Assembly (NCBI RefSeq): GCF_004123845.1
Contig: NZ_NBDP01000018.1
Span: 1 to 64,000 of the forward strand
Length of the DNA stretch: 64,000 nucleotides
Source of the DNA: Allobosea sp. Tri-44
Lineage (GTDB): Bacteria; Pseudomonadota; Alphaproteobacteria; Rhizobiales; Beijerinckiaceae
Reading direction: 5' to 3'
The translations under genes were made by a program, and so were the position numbers. Below are positions 1 through 8,516 of this stretch, one piece after another; within the stretch, counting starts at the first letter, position 1; each line of letters opens with the position of its first letter. The notes below the pieces were generated by a model. That model searched no databases. It worked only from the letters and a program-made list of their open reading frames with translations, and was not told the DNA's origin.

Positions 1-1
1 A

Positions 2-103
2 AAGCCAAAGCTCGTCGCCATCATCGCGACGGCCCGAAAACTCGTCACGATCCTCAATGCCGTCATCCGGGACCAACAACCATGGCGCGAACAAGACGCT
101 TGA
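2..103 (+). CDS. IS110-family transposase, C-terminal end (cut by window edge)
   Basis: An open frame enters from the left edge and ends at a TGA at 101-103. Its 33 residues include LVAIIATARKLVTILNAVIR followed by DQQPW, the pattern found at the extreme C-terminus of IS110-type transposases (DEDD catalytic domain plus a Transposase_20 domain). Only this tail is visible, so it cannot be told whether the element is intact. IS110 elements usually lack terminal inverted repeats, and none was seen here. The assignment rests on pattern recognition of a short peptide. Confidence 0.72.
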   Translation, partial: KPKLVAIIATARKLVTILNAVIRDQQPWREQDA

Positions 104-123
104 CCACCAAGACAGTCGCTCAC

Positions 124-155
124 CCCTACCCCTCTCCTTCCAGGAGAGGGGATCC
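124..155. repeat. Short intergenic palindrome (CTCTCCTTCCAGGAGAG type)
   Basis: A palindrome whose core reads CCTCTCCTTCCAGGAGAGG lies between the transposase tail and the end of the aminopeptidase gene. The same unit, with the same preceding CTCACCCC-like flank, recurs at 11193-11215 and inverted at 11078-11098, so it is a dispersed repeat. Its position at a gene end would let it act as a hairpin in mRNA. Confidence 0.7.
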
Positions 156-166
156 CGCGCCTGCTT

Positions 167-2005
167 TTACAGCGGCAAACACGCCTGCTCCAACCAGGCT
201 TTAGCCTCGCCCTCGACCAGCGGCGCGAGATTGCTCCAGACCTGCGCGTGATAGGCGTTGATCCAGGCGAGTTCGCCCTCATCGAGCAATGAGAGATCGA
301 TCAGCGCCTGCTCATAGGGGCACCAGGTCACCGTCTCGAAGCCGTACATGGTGCGCTCGGCGCCGGGGATCTGGCGCTCCTCGACGATGATCAGGTTCTC
401 GATGCGGATGCCGTAGGCGCCCTCCTTGTAGTAGCCGGGCTCGTTCGAGAGGATCATGCCGGGCTCCAGCGGCGTGGTGCCGAGCTTGGAGAGGCGCTGC
501 GGCCCCTCGTGCACCGAGAGATAGCTGCCGACGCCATGGCCGGTGCCATGGTCGAAATCGAGCCCGGCCTGCCAGAGCGGGGCACGGGCGAAGGCGTCGA
601 GCTGGGCGCCGGACGTCCCTTTTGGAAAGACGGCACGCGAGATCGCGAGATGGCCCTTGAGCACGCGGGTGTAGCGGTCGCGCATCTCGGCCGTCGGCTC
701 GCCGACCGCCATGGTCCGGGTGATGTCGGTGGTGCCGTCCTCGTATTGCCCGCCGGAATCGACCAGGAAGATGCCGGGCTCGATCCGGCGATTGCTCGCT
801 TCGGTGACGCGGTAATGCGGCAGCGCCGCATTCGGGCCGGCGCCGGCGATGGTGATGAAGGAGACGTCGCGCAATTCGCCGGTCTTCAGCCGTTCGGCTT
901 CGAGCGCGGCGACGGCATCGATTTCGGTCAGCCCGCCCTTGGGCGCCTCGCGCGCCAGCCAGGACAGGAAGCGGACGATGGCGGCGCCGTCGCGCAAATG
1001 CGCCTGCCGGCTGCCGTTCAGTTCGGCCTCGTTCTTCCTGGCCTTCATCAGGGCGATCGGGTCGACGCCAGCGTCCGGCGTGCCGCCGGCATCCTGGATC
1101 AGCATCGCGAGCGCCGAGGCTGCCGTGCTGGAATCGAGCCGGACCTTGGCCTTGGCCGCGCCGAGCGCCTTGAGCTGCTGTTCGAGCGCCTGCGGCGGGG
1201 CGATCTCGCCGAGCGCGCCGATGGCGTCGCCGGCCTCGTTGGTGATCTTCTCCGGCGCGAGGAAGACTGTCGGCCGGCCTTCGCGCGGCACGATGGCATA
1301 GCCGAGCGGCAGCGGCGTGTGCTCGACATCGCCGCCGCGGATGTTGAAGGTCCAGGCCAGCGCATGCGGGTCGGAGAGGACGAGCGCGTCGACCTTGGCC
1401 TTGGCGAGTTCCTTCTGGATGCGGGCGAGTTTGTCGGCGCTGCTCTCGCCGGCATAGGCGGCCGGATGCGCCTTGACCGCGGCGGTCGGCGGGGCAGGGC
1501 GGTCGCTCCAGAGCGCATCGATCGGGTTTGGCGTCACCGGTACGAGCATGCCGCCGGCTGCGGCGACGGCCTTCTCCAGCTTGGCGACGCCGTCGACGGT
1601 GTGGAGCCAGGGATCGTAGCCGAGCTTGCCGCCGGCCGGCAGGTTGGCCTCGACCCATTTGTCGAGCGGCGTCTCTTCCATCTTGGTCGGCGTCACCACC
1701 GCCGTATCGGTCTGCGCCGCCGACTGGATGGTGTAGCGGCCGTCGACGATCAGGGCCGCCTTATCTGCGAGCACGATGGCGTTGCCGGCCGAGCCGGTGA
1801 AGCCGGTGAGCCAGGCGAGGCGGGCCATATGGGCGGGGACATATTCGCCCTGGTGCTCATCGGCGCGCGGGATGATGAAGCCGTCGAGCCCCTGCCTGGC
1901 CAGGGCAGCGCGCAAGGCTGCGACGCGGGGCGCGACCTGCGACGGGTCGCTTGGCTCTAAGAAGGACTGGAAGCGGCAGGCGGTTTTCGATCGCGATTCG
2001 GTCAT
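167..2005 (-). CDS. Xaa-Pro aminopeptidase (M24B family, creatinase-like)
   Basis: Probable cytosolic dinuclear-metal aminopeptidase that removes an N-terminal residue preceding proline. The 612-residue protein has two creatinase-like N-terminal domains and a C-terminal pita-bread domain. Metal ligands are visible: the Asp pair in VDSGGQYEDGTTDITRT, His in DHGTGHGVGSYLSVHEGP, and two Glu in NEPGYYKEGAYGIRIEN. The reading frame extends upstream to 2116, but the ATG at 2005 starts at the normal family N-terminus (MTESRSKTACRFQSF); the extra residues are not like the family. It ends with the conserved C-terminal segment found in eukaryotic-type cytosolic aminopeptidase P, and the length fits that group. 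The next genes to the right run away from it. Confidence 0.93.
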   Translation of the reverse strand: MTESRSKTACRFQSFLEPSDPSQVAPRVAALRAALARQGLDGFIIPRADEHQGEYVPAHMARLAWLTGFTGSAGNAIVLADKAALIVDGRYTIQSAAQTDTAVVTPTKMEETPLDKWVEANLPAGGKLGYDPWLHTVDGVAKLEKAVAAAGGMLVPVTPNPIDALWSDRPAPPTAAVKAHPAAYAGESSADKLARIQKELAKAKVDALVLSDPHALAWTFNIRGGDVEHTPLPLGYAIVPREGRPTVFLAPEKITNEAGDAIGALGEIAPPQALEQQLKALGAAKAKVRLDSSTAASALAMLIQDAGGTPDAGVDPIALMKARKNEAELNGSRQAHLRDGAAIVRFLSWLAREAPKGGLTEIDAVAALEAERLKTGELRDVSFITIAGAGPNAALPHYRVTEASNRRIEPGIFLVDSGGQYEDGTTDITRTMAVGEPTAEMRDRYTRVLKGHLAISRAVFPKGTSGAQLDAFARAPLWQAGLDFDHGTGHGVGSYLSVHEGPQRLSKLGTTPLEPGMILSNEPGYYKEGAYGIRIENLIIVEERQIPGAERTMYGFETVTWCPYEQALIDLSLLDEGELAWINAYHAQVWSNLAPLVEGEAKAWLEQACLPL

Positions 2006-2305
2006 GTCGGGCTCTGAGGCTGGATTTCGGCCATGCTCGCCTCGGCGCCCCTGAAAGGCCAGTGCAAAACTGCCGTTTCGCCCCTGCTTTCGAAGCAGGC
2101 GCACATTGGCTCGCATTTGAGCGGGTTGCCTCTTGGCTATGCGAATTGCGCAGTCGTTAACAGTTTTTTGTTTCCGTTATGCGTTTCATGCATGTTGTGC
2201 ATATGCGAACGTATCTTCTCGCAAGTGCGAAGAGGGCCCATTTTAGTCGCATAAGAGAACGAGGAAGCGACCGGGACTGTCCTTCGTGATCTGAGGAGAG
2301 ACCCT

Positions 2306-2551
2306 ATGACTTATGTGCTGAATTCCACCGATGTCCTTCCGGCCGCGACCCGCGCCGAGGCGACGGAAACCAAGACCGCCGGCCAGGGCTTCTGGCAGCG
2401 CCTCTATGCCGCGATGATCGAGAGCCGCCGCCGTTCCGCCCTGCGTGAGCTGCGCGCCCATAGCTATCTGGTGCGCGAGAGCGAGCTGGTGCTCGGCGGC
2501 TTCCCGGCGACGACGCTGAAAAGCGACGCCGAGCTGCCTTTCAACCGCTGA
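2306..2551 (+). CDS. Small basic protein, function unknown
   Basis: An 81-residue protein beginning at an ATG with a strong ribosome site (GAGGAGAG, 2293-2300). The middle is basic and helical (FWQRLYAAMIESRRRSALRELRAHSYLVRE), which recalls the short arginine-rich DUF1127-type proteins of alphaproteobacteria, but the match is too weak to assign a family. No signal peptide or membrane segment. A second tiny gene follows 58 bases downstream in the same direction, so both are probably co-transcribed from the AT-richer 2120-2290 region. Function not known. Confidence 0.72.
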   Translation: MTYVLNSTDVLPAATRAEATETKTAGQGFWQRLYAAMIESRRRSALRELRAHSYLVRESELVLGGFPATTLKSDAELPFNR

Positions 2552-2609
2552 ACGTCAAGCGCCGCAGGCCGCCAAAAGCGCCGCGCGCATCGAAAAAGGA
2601 ACCAAAATC

Positions 2610-2738
2610 ATGATCGCCATCATCAAGCACGCCTATGACGCCGTCGTCGACGCCGCCAAGTTCGCCGCCGCCGTCTGGCACGATGCCCGCGCCATGCAGG
2701 CGCAGGCCGAAGAGAAGTACGGCCACCTCGGCTTCTAA
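2610..2738 (+). CDS. 42-residue small protein, function unknown
   Basis: An ATG at 2610 preceded by AAAAAGGAACC (good Shine-Dalgarno spacing) opens a 42-residue frame ending in TAA. The sequence starts MIAIIKHAYDAVVDAAKFAAAVWHD and ends KYGHLGF; it is predicted helical and amphipathic, with alanines on one face, and has no Cys. It follows the 81-residue small gene and shares its direction and spacing. Coding status is supported by the ribosome site and by GC-rich third positions (GCC, ATC, AAG); the function is not recognised. Confidence 0.6.
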   Translation: MIAIIKHAYDAVVDAAKFAAAVWHDARAMQAQAEEKYGHLGF

Positions 2739-2785
2739 GCGGACATGGTGGCGAGACCCGCCGCCGTTCGCGAGAAGCAGTAGGC

Positions 2786-3733
2786 CTAGTAGAGGCGGCG
2801 CGGCCTGACGGCTGCGCCGCCTCTTTTCATGACCAAAGTCGCCCAGCCCTCCCGCGAGGTGCGCTGCGCCAGCGCCAACCCCTGATGGCGATAGGCCGAG
2901 ACCACGCCGGCGACGTCCATCTCCAGCAATCCCGAGAGGATCACCGTGCCGTCATCCGACAAAGCGCGGGCGATCGCGGGCGCGAGCTTGCGCAGTGGGC
3001 CGGCGAGGATATTGGCGAAGATCAGGTCGAAATGACGCGGCCGGTTCGCCTTGGCGTGGCACAGGCCCGGCGCGACATAGAGGTCGAGCGCCTGCGGCGC
3101 GTGGTTGATCCTTGCATTGTGGGCGGAAACCTCAATCGCGATCGCGTCGATATCGCCGGCGACGACCTTGCGCTTGACCTGCTTGGCGAGCGCCAGCGCG
3201 AGGATGCCGGTACCGGTGCCGACATCGATGGCGTTGCGCGGCCGGCGCTTCTTCAATTCGGCGTCGAGCGCGAGCAGGCAGCCGGCGGTGGTGCCATGAT
3301 GGCCGGTGCCGAAGGCGAGCGCCGCCGCGATCTCGATGGCGACATCGTTGATGCGCACCGCTTCGCGATCATGCGAACCGTGGACGAGGACGCGCCCGGC
3401 CCGCACCGGCTGCAGGCCTTCGAGGCTGGCTGCGACCCAGTCCTTCTGGTTGACCGTGGTGAAGGGCGTGGAATCGATGCTGTCGCCGACGATCGGGCGC
3501 AGCATGTCGCGAACCGCGTCCTCGTCCGGGTGCGTCGCGAAGTAGATCTCGACTTTCCATGGGGCGTTGAGCGAGAGCGTGGTGACGCCGGTCTCGACCT
3601 CGAAGGCCGAGACGGCGGTCTCGGTCGGGTCGAAGACCTCGCCGAGCAGCTCGGTCAAGGCTCGCGCCTTGTCGCCGCTGGTTTCGAGTTCGAGGACGGT
3701 CGCGACCGTCGATGGCAAGAGGCCTTCGCGCAT
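2786..3733 (-). CDS. prmA: Ribosomal protein L11 methyltransferase
   Basis: SAM-dependent methyltransferase that trimethylates lysines and the N-terminus of ribosomal protein L11 in the cytosol. The 315-residue length is normal. An N-terminal substrate-recognition domain (residues 1 to about 120) is followed by a Rossmann fold with the SAM motif DVGTGTGILALALAK and the PrmA signature FANILAGPLRKLAP. Hyphomicrobiales often place prmA near an M24 aminopeptidase gene, as here. A palindromic repeat lies upstream, between it and the SDR gene. Not essential in most bacteria. Confidence 0.95.
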   Translation of the reverse strand: MREGLLPSTVATVLELETSGDKARALTELLGEVFDPTETAVSAFEVETGVTTLSLNAPWKVEIYFATHPDEDAVRDMLRPIVGDSIDSTPFTTVNQKDWVAASLEGLQPVRAGRVLVHGSHDREAVRINDVAIEIAAALAFGTGHHGTTAGCLLALDAELKKRRPRNAIDVGTGTGILALALAKQVKRKVVAGDIDAIAIEVSAHNARINHAPQALDLYVAPGLCHAKANRPRHFDLIFANILAGPLRKLAPAIARALSDDGTVILSGLLEMDVAGVVSAYRHQGLALAQRTSREGWATLVMKRGGAAVRPRRLY

Positions 3734-3781
3734 GGCGGGGAATTAGCAGGGTGACGGCGGCTTGTCATTCGGTTGCCGCCG

Positions 3782-3871
3782 CCGTCATTGCGAGGAGCGC
3801 AGCGACGAAGCAATCCAGGCGTGGCAGAGCTCTACGCTTCCTGGATTGCTTCGCTGCGCTCGCAATGACGG
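3782..3871. repeat. Dispersed palindromic repeat (GTCATTGCGAG type)
   Basis: The ends CCGTCATTGCGAG and CTCGCAATGACGG are exact inverted copies, and the inner arms (AAGCAATCCAGG / CTGGATTGCTT) also pair, giving a hairpin of about 90 bases. A second copy of the same family lies at 39073-39159. It sits between the SDR stop codon and the prmA start, both on the minus strand. Such elements are frequent non-coding repeats in Hyphomicrobiales genomes. Confidence 0.88.
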
Positions 3872-3877
3872 CAGGTG

Positions 3878-4633
3878 TCAGCCGTGCTGCGCGTTCAGCT
3901 GGGCGAAGACCGCGGCGATCTGGCCGTTCTCGGCGGCGAAGCGCAGCGGCTTGCAGCGCTCGACGATGATCTCGCCGGATTCCGGCTGGCTTTCGAGCAG
4001 CGACATCACCTCGGCGGTGAATTCCGCCAGCGGCATCGCCATGGGATCGACCGCCTGTTGCGGGCCGAGCAGTTCGGTCTGGACGTAAGGCGGTGCGATC
4101 TCGATGACCTCGACCGATGTAGTCTTGAGCTGTTCGCGCAGCGCCATCGACCAGGAATGGATTGCCGCCTTGCTGGCGCTGTAGGTCGGCGTCGTCGCCA
4201 GCGGTACGAAGGCGAGGCCGGATGAGACGGTCAGGATCGCCGCGCGCTTCTGCTTGAGCAGATGCGGCAGCAACGCCGAAGTGAGCCGGATCGGCCCGAG
4301 CAGGTTGGTCGCGATCGTTTCCTCGGCGGTGGCGAGGACATCGCCAGCCGCGACGGCCTCGCTGCGCATGATGCCGGCATTGTGGATGACGACGTTCAGC
4401 GCCGGGAAGCTCTCGACCGCCTGCCTGGCGAAGGCCGCGACATCGTCCTTGTCCTGGATGTCGAGCAGGAGCGCTTCCATGCCCGGATTGGCTGATGTCA
4501 CCTCGTTGAGCAGCGTCTCGCGCCGGCCGGCGATGACGACCTGGTTGCCGGCCTTGTGCAGGGCCTCGGCCAGCGCCCGGCCGATGCCGGAGCCGCCGCC
4601 GGTGATGAGGATGGTGTTGCCGGTGATGTTCAT
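3878..4633 (-). CDS. SDR-family oxidoreductase (DltE-like)
   Basis: Short-chain dehydrogenase/reductase of 251 residues. The NAD(P)-binding Gly motif GGGSGIGRA is at the N-terminus (about residues 12-20), NAG at about 86-88, a catalytic Ser in TVSSGLAF, and YSASK supplies the Tyr and Lys. The sequence resembles the DltE/YvaG group of uncertain substrate. It is divergent from an HxlR-type regulator 103 bases away, a common arrangement in which a redox- or carbonyl-responsive regulator controls the reductase. The substrate cannot be read from the sequence. Confidence 0.88.
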   Translation of the reverse strand: MNITGNTILITGGGSGIGRALAEALHKAGNQVVIAGRRETLLNEVTSANPGMEALLLDIQDKDDVAAFARQAVESFPALNVVIHNAGIMRSEAVAAGDVLATAEETIATNLLGPIRLTSALLPHLLKQKRAAILTVSSGLAFVPLATTPTYSASKAAIHSWSMALREQLKTTSVEVIEIAPPYVQTELLGPQQAVDPMAMPLAEFTAEVMSLLESQPESGEIIVERCKPLRFAAENGQIAAVFAQLNAQHG

Positions 4634-4736
4634 CGCAAATCCCTTTCCTGGTTGCGGAACATCAGCTGGCGTCGATACTCTTCAACGGAAAGAAGGCGCC
4701 CGAAAGTTCGATACGCACCAAAAGGAGAGTGTCGCA

Positions 4737-5156
4737 ATGCATGCGATCCGCGAGGCGATGGCGACCATGCACAAGCGCAGCGAGGAGATCCCGCCGGTCT
4801 CGAAGGCGGTCGAATCGCTGGTGCGCCAGGTGATCGCGCAGGTCGCCGACAAGTGGACGATGCTGGTACTGGAGGCGCTGGAGGAGCACGGCACGCTGCG
4901 CTTCACCGAATGCGGGCGGATCGTAGGCGGCATCAGCCAGAAGATGCTGACCAAGACGCTGCGCGAGATGGAGCGCGATGGGCTGGTGGTCCGGACCGTC
5001 CATCCGGTGATCCCACCGCATGTCGACTACACGCTGACCGAGCTCGGCCGCGAGCTCAGCGCTGCGTTCTGCGGCGTCTGGACCTGGGCTGAGACCTATT
5101 ACGGTGAGGTCTCGGCGGCGCGGCGGGCGTTCCGGGAGCGGGAGGAGGGGGCGTAA
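4737..5156 (+). CDS. HxlR-family transcriptional regulator
   Basis: A 139-residue winged-helix regulator. The frame is open from 4254, but ATG 4737 has a strong ribosome site (AAAGGAGAG) and gives the usual HxlR length. Family features: VADKWTMLVLEAL, the recognition helix region GGISQKMLTKTLREMERDGLVVR, and the beta-wing ending PPHVDYTLTELGRELS. HxlR proteins act as small dimers that often control a neighbouring oxidoreductase, which here is the divergent SDR gene. The effector is unknown; one Cys near residue 60 (TECGR) could be redox-sensitive, but this is speculation. Confidence 0.93.
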   Translation: MHAIREAMATMHKRSEEIPPVSKAVESLVRQVIAQVADKWTMLVLEALEEHGTLRFTECGRIVGGISQKMLTKTLREMERDGLVVRTVHPVIPPHVDYTLTELGRELSAAFCGVWTWAETYYGEVSAARRAFREREEGA

Positions 5157-5175
5157 ACCACCCTCTACTCATGTG

Positions 5176-5295
5176 AGCCCTCATCCTGAGGAGCGCCGTA
5201 GGCGCGTCTCGAAGGATGCTCCAGCTGGTTCCGGAGCCCTCTGAAGCATCCTTCGAGACGCGACCCTTGCGGGATCGCTCCTCAGGATGAGGGCT
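5176..5295. repeat. Dispersed palindromic repeat (CCTCATCCTGAGGAG type)
   Basis: AGCCCTCATCCTGAGGAGCG at the left end and its inverse at the right end (CGCTCCTCAGGATGAGGGCT) enclose a second inverted pair (CGTCTCGAAGGATGCT / AGCATCCTTCGAGACG). The whole forms a hairpin of about 120 bases between the convergent hxlR-type gene and hicB. It fills the gap and could act as a transcription end for both genes. Confidence 0.85.
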
Positions 5296-5302
5296 GAGTG
5301 GG

Positions 5303-5599
5303 CTATTCCGCAGCGGGCTGAAAAGCGAGCTGCGGCGCCGGAATGAGCGCGATCGCATGGGTGATCATATCGGCTGCAACTTCGGGATCGGTCTTCAACT
5401 CGCTCGGCGTGCGGGCGCGCGGGATCGCCTTGCCGTCCTCGACCATCGACTCGATCCAGAGTGCCAGAGCTTCCGGCGCATTCGCCATCGCTTGGTCCAG
5501 CGTGTCGCCGGCTGAGAAGCAGCCGGGTAGGTCCGGGAACCAGACACCGACGGCATGGTCGGGGCCGGCATCCTCGATGATGGCAACGTAATGGGTCAT
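5303..5599 (-). CDS. hicB: HicB-family antitoxin
   Basis: A 98-residue protein with the HicB partial RNase-H-like fold at the N-terminus: MTHYVAIIEDAG, then GVWFPDLPGCFSAGDTLDQAMANAPEAL, the family signature. HicB binds and neutralises HicA and usually represses the operon. The C-terminal part is short and no ribbon-helix-helix is obvious, so DNA binding may use another mode. The ATG lies one base after the hicA stop, indicating translational coupling. Confidence 0.9.
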   Translation of the reverse strand: MTHYVAIIEDAGPDHAVGVWFPDLPGCFSAGDTLDQAMANAPEALALWIESMVEDGKAIPRARTPSELKTDPEVAADMITHAIALIPAPQLAFQPAAE

Positions 5600-5600
5600 C

Positions 5601-5795
5601 TCAATCGCGCGGCCAGCCTGCCTGCTTATAGATCTTCAGCACGAGACCGGGTCCGAGGGCCTTCTTCGGATGCGGCACTGAGATATTGTCACGTACGCCG
5701 GACTTTTTGAAGACATGGTGTGAGCCGGCAACGCGCACGCATTCCCAGCCCTCGCGTTCGAGGCGACGAATGATGTCGGCGCTGTTGTTGAGCAT
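5601..5795 (-). CDS. hicA: HicA-family mRNA interferase toxin
   Basis: Small double-stranded-RNA-binding-like toxin that cleaves mRNA. The frame extends to 5876, but the ATG at 5795, preceded by AGCAGG, gives the usual start MLNNSADIIRRLEREGWE and a 64-residue protein. The catalytic His is present in AGSHHVFKK, followed by VPHPKKALGPGLVLKIYKQAGW, the conserved end of HicA. Toxin precedes antitoxin, the common order for this family. Both residues and length suggest an intact, active module. Confidence 0.9.
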   Translation of the reverse strand: MLNNSADIIRRLEREGWECVRVAGSHHVFKKSGVRDNISVPHPKKALGPGLVLKIYKQAGWPRD

Positions 5796-5920
5796 CGGAA
5801 CCTGCTGATTCGCATCGGACCCGATCCATATATCTTCAAACTCGGCTGAACTTAACAATGTTCCTGTTTTGTTCAAGGGAATAACGGGGTTGTCCCCGAT
5901 CTCCGCTGCTTCCGTGAGTT

Positions 5921-8302
5921 TTATCCCGCCTTCTGCACGAAACTATCCAGCACCATCTTCCGACCAGCCTTGTCGAAATCGACGGTCAGCTTGTTGCCGT
6001 CGACACTCGCCACCGAGCCGGGGCCGAACTTGACGTGGAAGACACGGGCGCCGAGGTCGAAGGCGGAGGTGCCGGTCGATTTCGCCGTTAGCTCGCCCTC
6101 GATCAGCATGGGGCCGCGCTGGCGGCTGCCAAAGCCGGTTCCCTGGCCGAAGCCGCGCTGTCCGGCGTCGGAGAAACCCGAGCCGCCGCCAGAGTTGAAC
6201 TTGGCCTTGTTCTCCTGCGCGCGCTGCCAGCCCGGTGTCTGGTATGACGAGCCGAAGCTTTCCATGCGTTCGAAGCGCGAGGCGCCGTAGCCGCCCTGGC
6301 TGTAGGCGGTGGGCGCCTGGACGACCTCGACATGCTCCTCCGGTAATTCGTCGATGAAGCGCGAGGGCAGGCTCGACTGCCAGAGGCCATGGATGCGGCG
6401 GTTCGAGGCGAAGAACAGTTTCAGCCGCTTGCGGGCTCGGGTCAGGCCGACATGGGCGAGGCGGCGCTCCTCTTCCAAGCCAGCGCGGCCATTCTCGTCG
6501 AGAGCGCGCTGGCTCGGGAAGAGCCCTTCCTCCCAGCCGGGCAGGAAGACGGTGTCGAATTCCAGCCCCTTGGCGGCGTGCAGCGTCATGATCGAGACGC
6601 GGGCACCGCCATCGCCGCTATCGGCGTCCATCACCAGCGAGACGTGTTCGAGGAAGGCTGGCAGATCGGGGAACTCGTCGAGCGAGCGCACCAGTTCCTT
6701 CAGGTTCTCCAGCCGACCGGCGGCGTCGGCCGAGCGGTCCTTCTGCCACATCTCGGTGTAGCCGCTTTCCTCCAGCACCAGCTCGGCGAGCTCGCCCTGC
6801 GGCATGGCTTCGGCACGTCCAGACCAGCGGGCGAAGGCCTCGACCAACTCGCGCAGGGAGGTGCGGGCCTTGGGCTTCAGTTCGTCGCTCTCGACCACGG
6901 CCCTGGCCGACTGCAGCAGCGAGAGACCGGTCGCCCGCGCATGGTTGTGCAGGATCTGGATCGTGGCGTCGCCCAGCCCGCGCTTGGGCACGTTGACGAT
7001 GCGCTCGAAAGCGAGGTCGTCGGTCGGCGAGACCACACAGCGCAGATAGGCCATGGCGTCGCGGATCTCGGCGCGCTCGTAGAAGCGCGGGCCGCCGATG
7101 ACGCGATACGGGACACCGACATGGACGAATCGCTCCTCGATCTCGCGCATCTGCGCGGAGATGCGCACGAGGATGGCGACCTCGGCGAGGTTCTCGCCCT
7201 TGGACTGCATCGCCTCGACCTCGTCGGAGATCAGGCGGGCTTCCTCCTGGCTGTCCCAGGCGCCGGTGATGGTGACCTTCTCGCCAGGCTCGTCCTCGGT
7301 GCGCAGCGTCTTGCCGAGGCGGCCCTCATTGCGGGCGATCAGCTTCGAGGCGGTCGCGAGAATATGGCCGGTCGAGCGGTAATTGCGTTCGAGCCGGACC
7401 ACGGTCGCGCCGGGAAAATCGTGCTCGAAGCGCAGGATGTTGTCGACCTCGGCGCCGCGCCAGCCATAGATCGACTGGTCGTCGTCGCCGACGCAGGCGA
7501 TGTTGCGGCGTCCCTGGGCGAGCAGGCGCAGCCAGAGATATTGGGCGACGTTGGTGTCCTGGTACTCGTCAACGAGGATGTAGCGGAAGCGCTCGTGATA
7601 GCTCGCGAGCACGTCGGGATGCTCGCGGAACAGCGTCAGGCAGTGCAGCAGGAGATCGCCGAAATCGACGGCGTTCAGGGTTTTCAGCCGGTCCTGATAG
7701 GCGGCGTAAAGCTTGCCGCCCTTGCCGGCCGCGAAGACGCCAGCCTCGCCCGGCGGCACGTCCTTGGGCGCAAGGCCGCGGTTCTTCCATGAGTCGATGA
7801 AGCCGGCCAGCATCCGGCCCGGCCAGCGCTTTTCGTCGATGCCTTCGGCCTGGATCACCTGCTTCATCAGACGGATCTGGTCGTCGGTGTCGAGGATGGT
7901 GAAGTCGGAGCGCAGGTCGAGCAATTCGGCATGGCGGCGCAGCAGCTTGGCCGAGATCGAGTGGAAGGTGCCGAGCCAGGGCATGCCCTCGGCGACCGGG
8001 CCGACCAGATGGGCGACGCGCTCCTTCATCTCGCGCGCCGCCTTGTTGGTGAAGGTCACCGACAGGATCTGCGAGGGGAAGGCGCGGTTCGTCGCGATCA
8101 GATGGGCGATGCGGGTGGTCAGCACGCGGGTCTTGCCGGTGCCGGCGCCGGCCAAGACCAGCACGGGGCCGTCGGTGGCCTCGACCGCCAGGCGCTGCTC
8201 CGGATTGAGCCCTTGCAGATAGCCGGCCGCCGGCTGCGCCGCCGCGCGCGATGCGAGGCCGCCGGGGCGGGGCAGGGGGGCGGAGGTGGTGTGGTCTGAC
8301 AC
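5921..8302 (-). CDS. uvrD: ATP-dependent DNA helicase, UvrD/PcrA type
   Basis: SF1A helicase that unwinds 3'-5' in nucleotide excision and mismatch repair. The 793 residues contain all major motifs in order: Walker A AGAGTGKT (about 51-58), TFTNKAAREMKERV, VDEYQDTN, GDDDQSIYGWRGA, RNYRS, SIMTLHAAKGLEFDTVFL and GLTRARKRL. The C-terminus has a glycine-rich linker and ends in a Tudor-like RNA-polymerase-binding module (GARVFHVKFGPGSVASVDGNKL), as in PcrA/UvrD. It lies upstream of hicAB on the same strand with about 125 bases between, so co-transcription is possible but not needed. Confidence 0.95.
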   Translation of the reverse strand: MSDHTTSAPLPRPGGLASRAAAQPAAGYLQGLNPEQRLAVEATDGPVLVLAGAGTGKTRVLTTRIAHLIATNRAFPSQILSVTFTNKAAREMKERVAHLVGPVAEGMPWLGTFHSISAKLLRRHAELLDLRSDFTILDTDDQIRLMKQVIQAEGIDEKRWPGRMLAGFIDSWKNRGLAPKDVPPGEAGVFAAGKGGKLYAAYQDRLKTLNAVDFGDLLLHCLTLFREHPDVLASYHERFRYILVDEYQDTNVAQYLWLRLLAQGRRNIACVGDDDQSIYGWRGAEVDNILRFEHDFPGATVVRLERNYRSTGHILATASKLIARNEGRLGKTLRTEDEPGEKVTITGAWDSQEEARLISDEVEAMQSKGENLAEVAILVRISAQMREIEERFVHVGVPYRVIGGPRFYERAEIRDAMAYLRCVVSPTDDLAFERIVNVPKRGLGDATIQILHNHARATGLSLLQSARAVVESDELKPKARTSLRELVEAFARWSGRAEAMPQGELAELVLEESGYTEMWQKDRSADAAGRLENLKELVRSLDEFPDLPAFLEHVSLVMDADSGDGGARVSIMTLHAAKGLEFDTVFLPGWEEGLFPSQRALDENGRAGLEEERRLAHVGLTRARKRLKLFFASNRRIHGLWQSSLPSRFIDELPEEHVEVVQAPTAYSQGGYGASRFERMESFGSSYQTPGWQRAQENKAKFNSGGGSGFSDAGQRGFGQGTGFGSRQRGPMLIEGELTAKSTGTSAFDLGARVFHVKFGPGSVASVDGNKLTVDFDKAGRKMVLDSFVQKAG

Positions 8303-8516
8303 TGGTTTGGTTTGGGCCCGGCTTGCGTGATCGTGATTCGTTCACGGTCAATATAGGGAAGGCTCCGGCCGATTGCTCCCTCGCCGATCGGCGTATCGCT
8401 CCGCATGCGAGCGGGCCTCACCGACTTCGACAAGCGATAGCGTCCGGCTGCTTTTCCCGTTGCGTCCATTCGGGCAGGCATGCAATCGATGGTTGATGCC
8501 GTAAGGGGAGGTAACG

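Noticed and set aside
509..1960. Long open frame on the plus strand opposite the aminopeptidase gene
   Set aside because: Antisense shadow in GC-rich DNA; its composition is rich in Arg, Gly and Asp without any family motif, and the minus-strand gene is well supported.
3782..3871. Possible CRISPR or IS end at the palindromes (also 5176, 23655, 39073)
   Set aside because: Single hairpins without regularly spaced identical repeats and without transposase genes; they fit dispersed intergenic repeats.
6389..7792. 467-codon plus-strand frame opposite uvrD
   Set aside because: Shadow of the helicase gene; no recognisable domain and no ribosome site.
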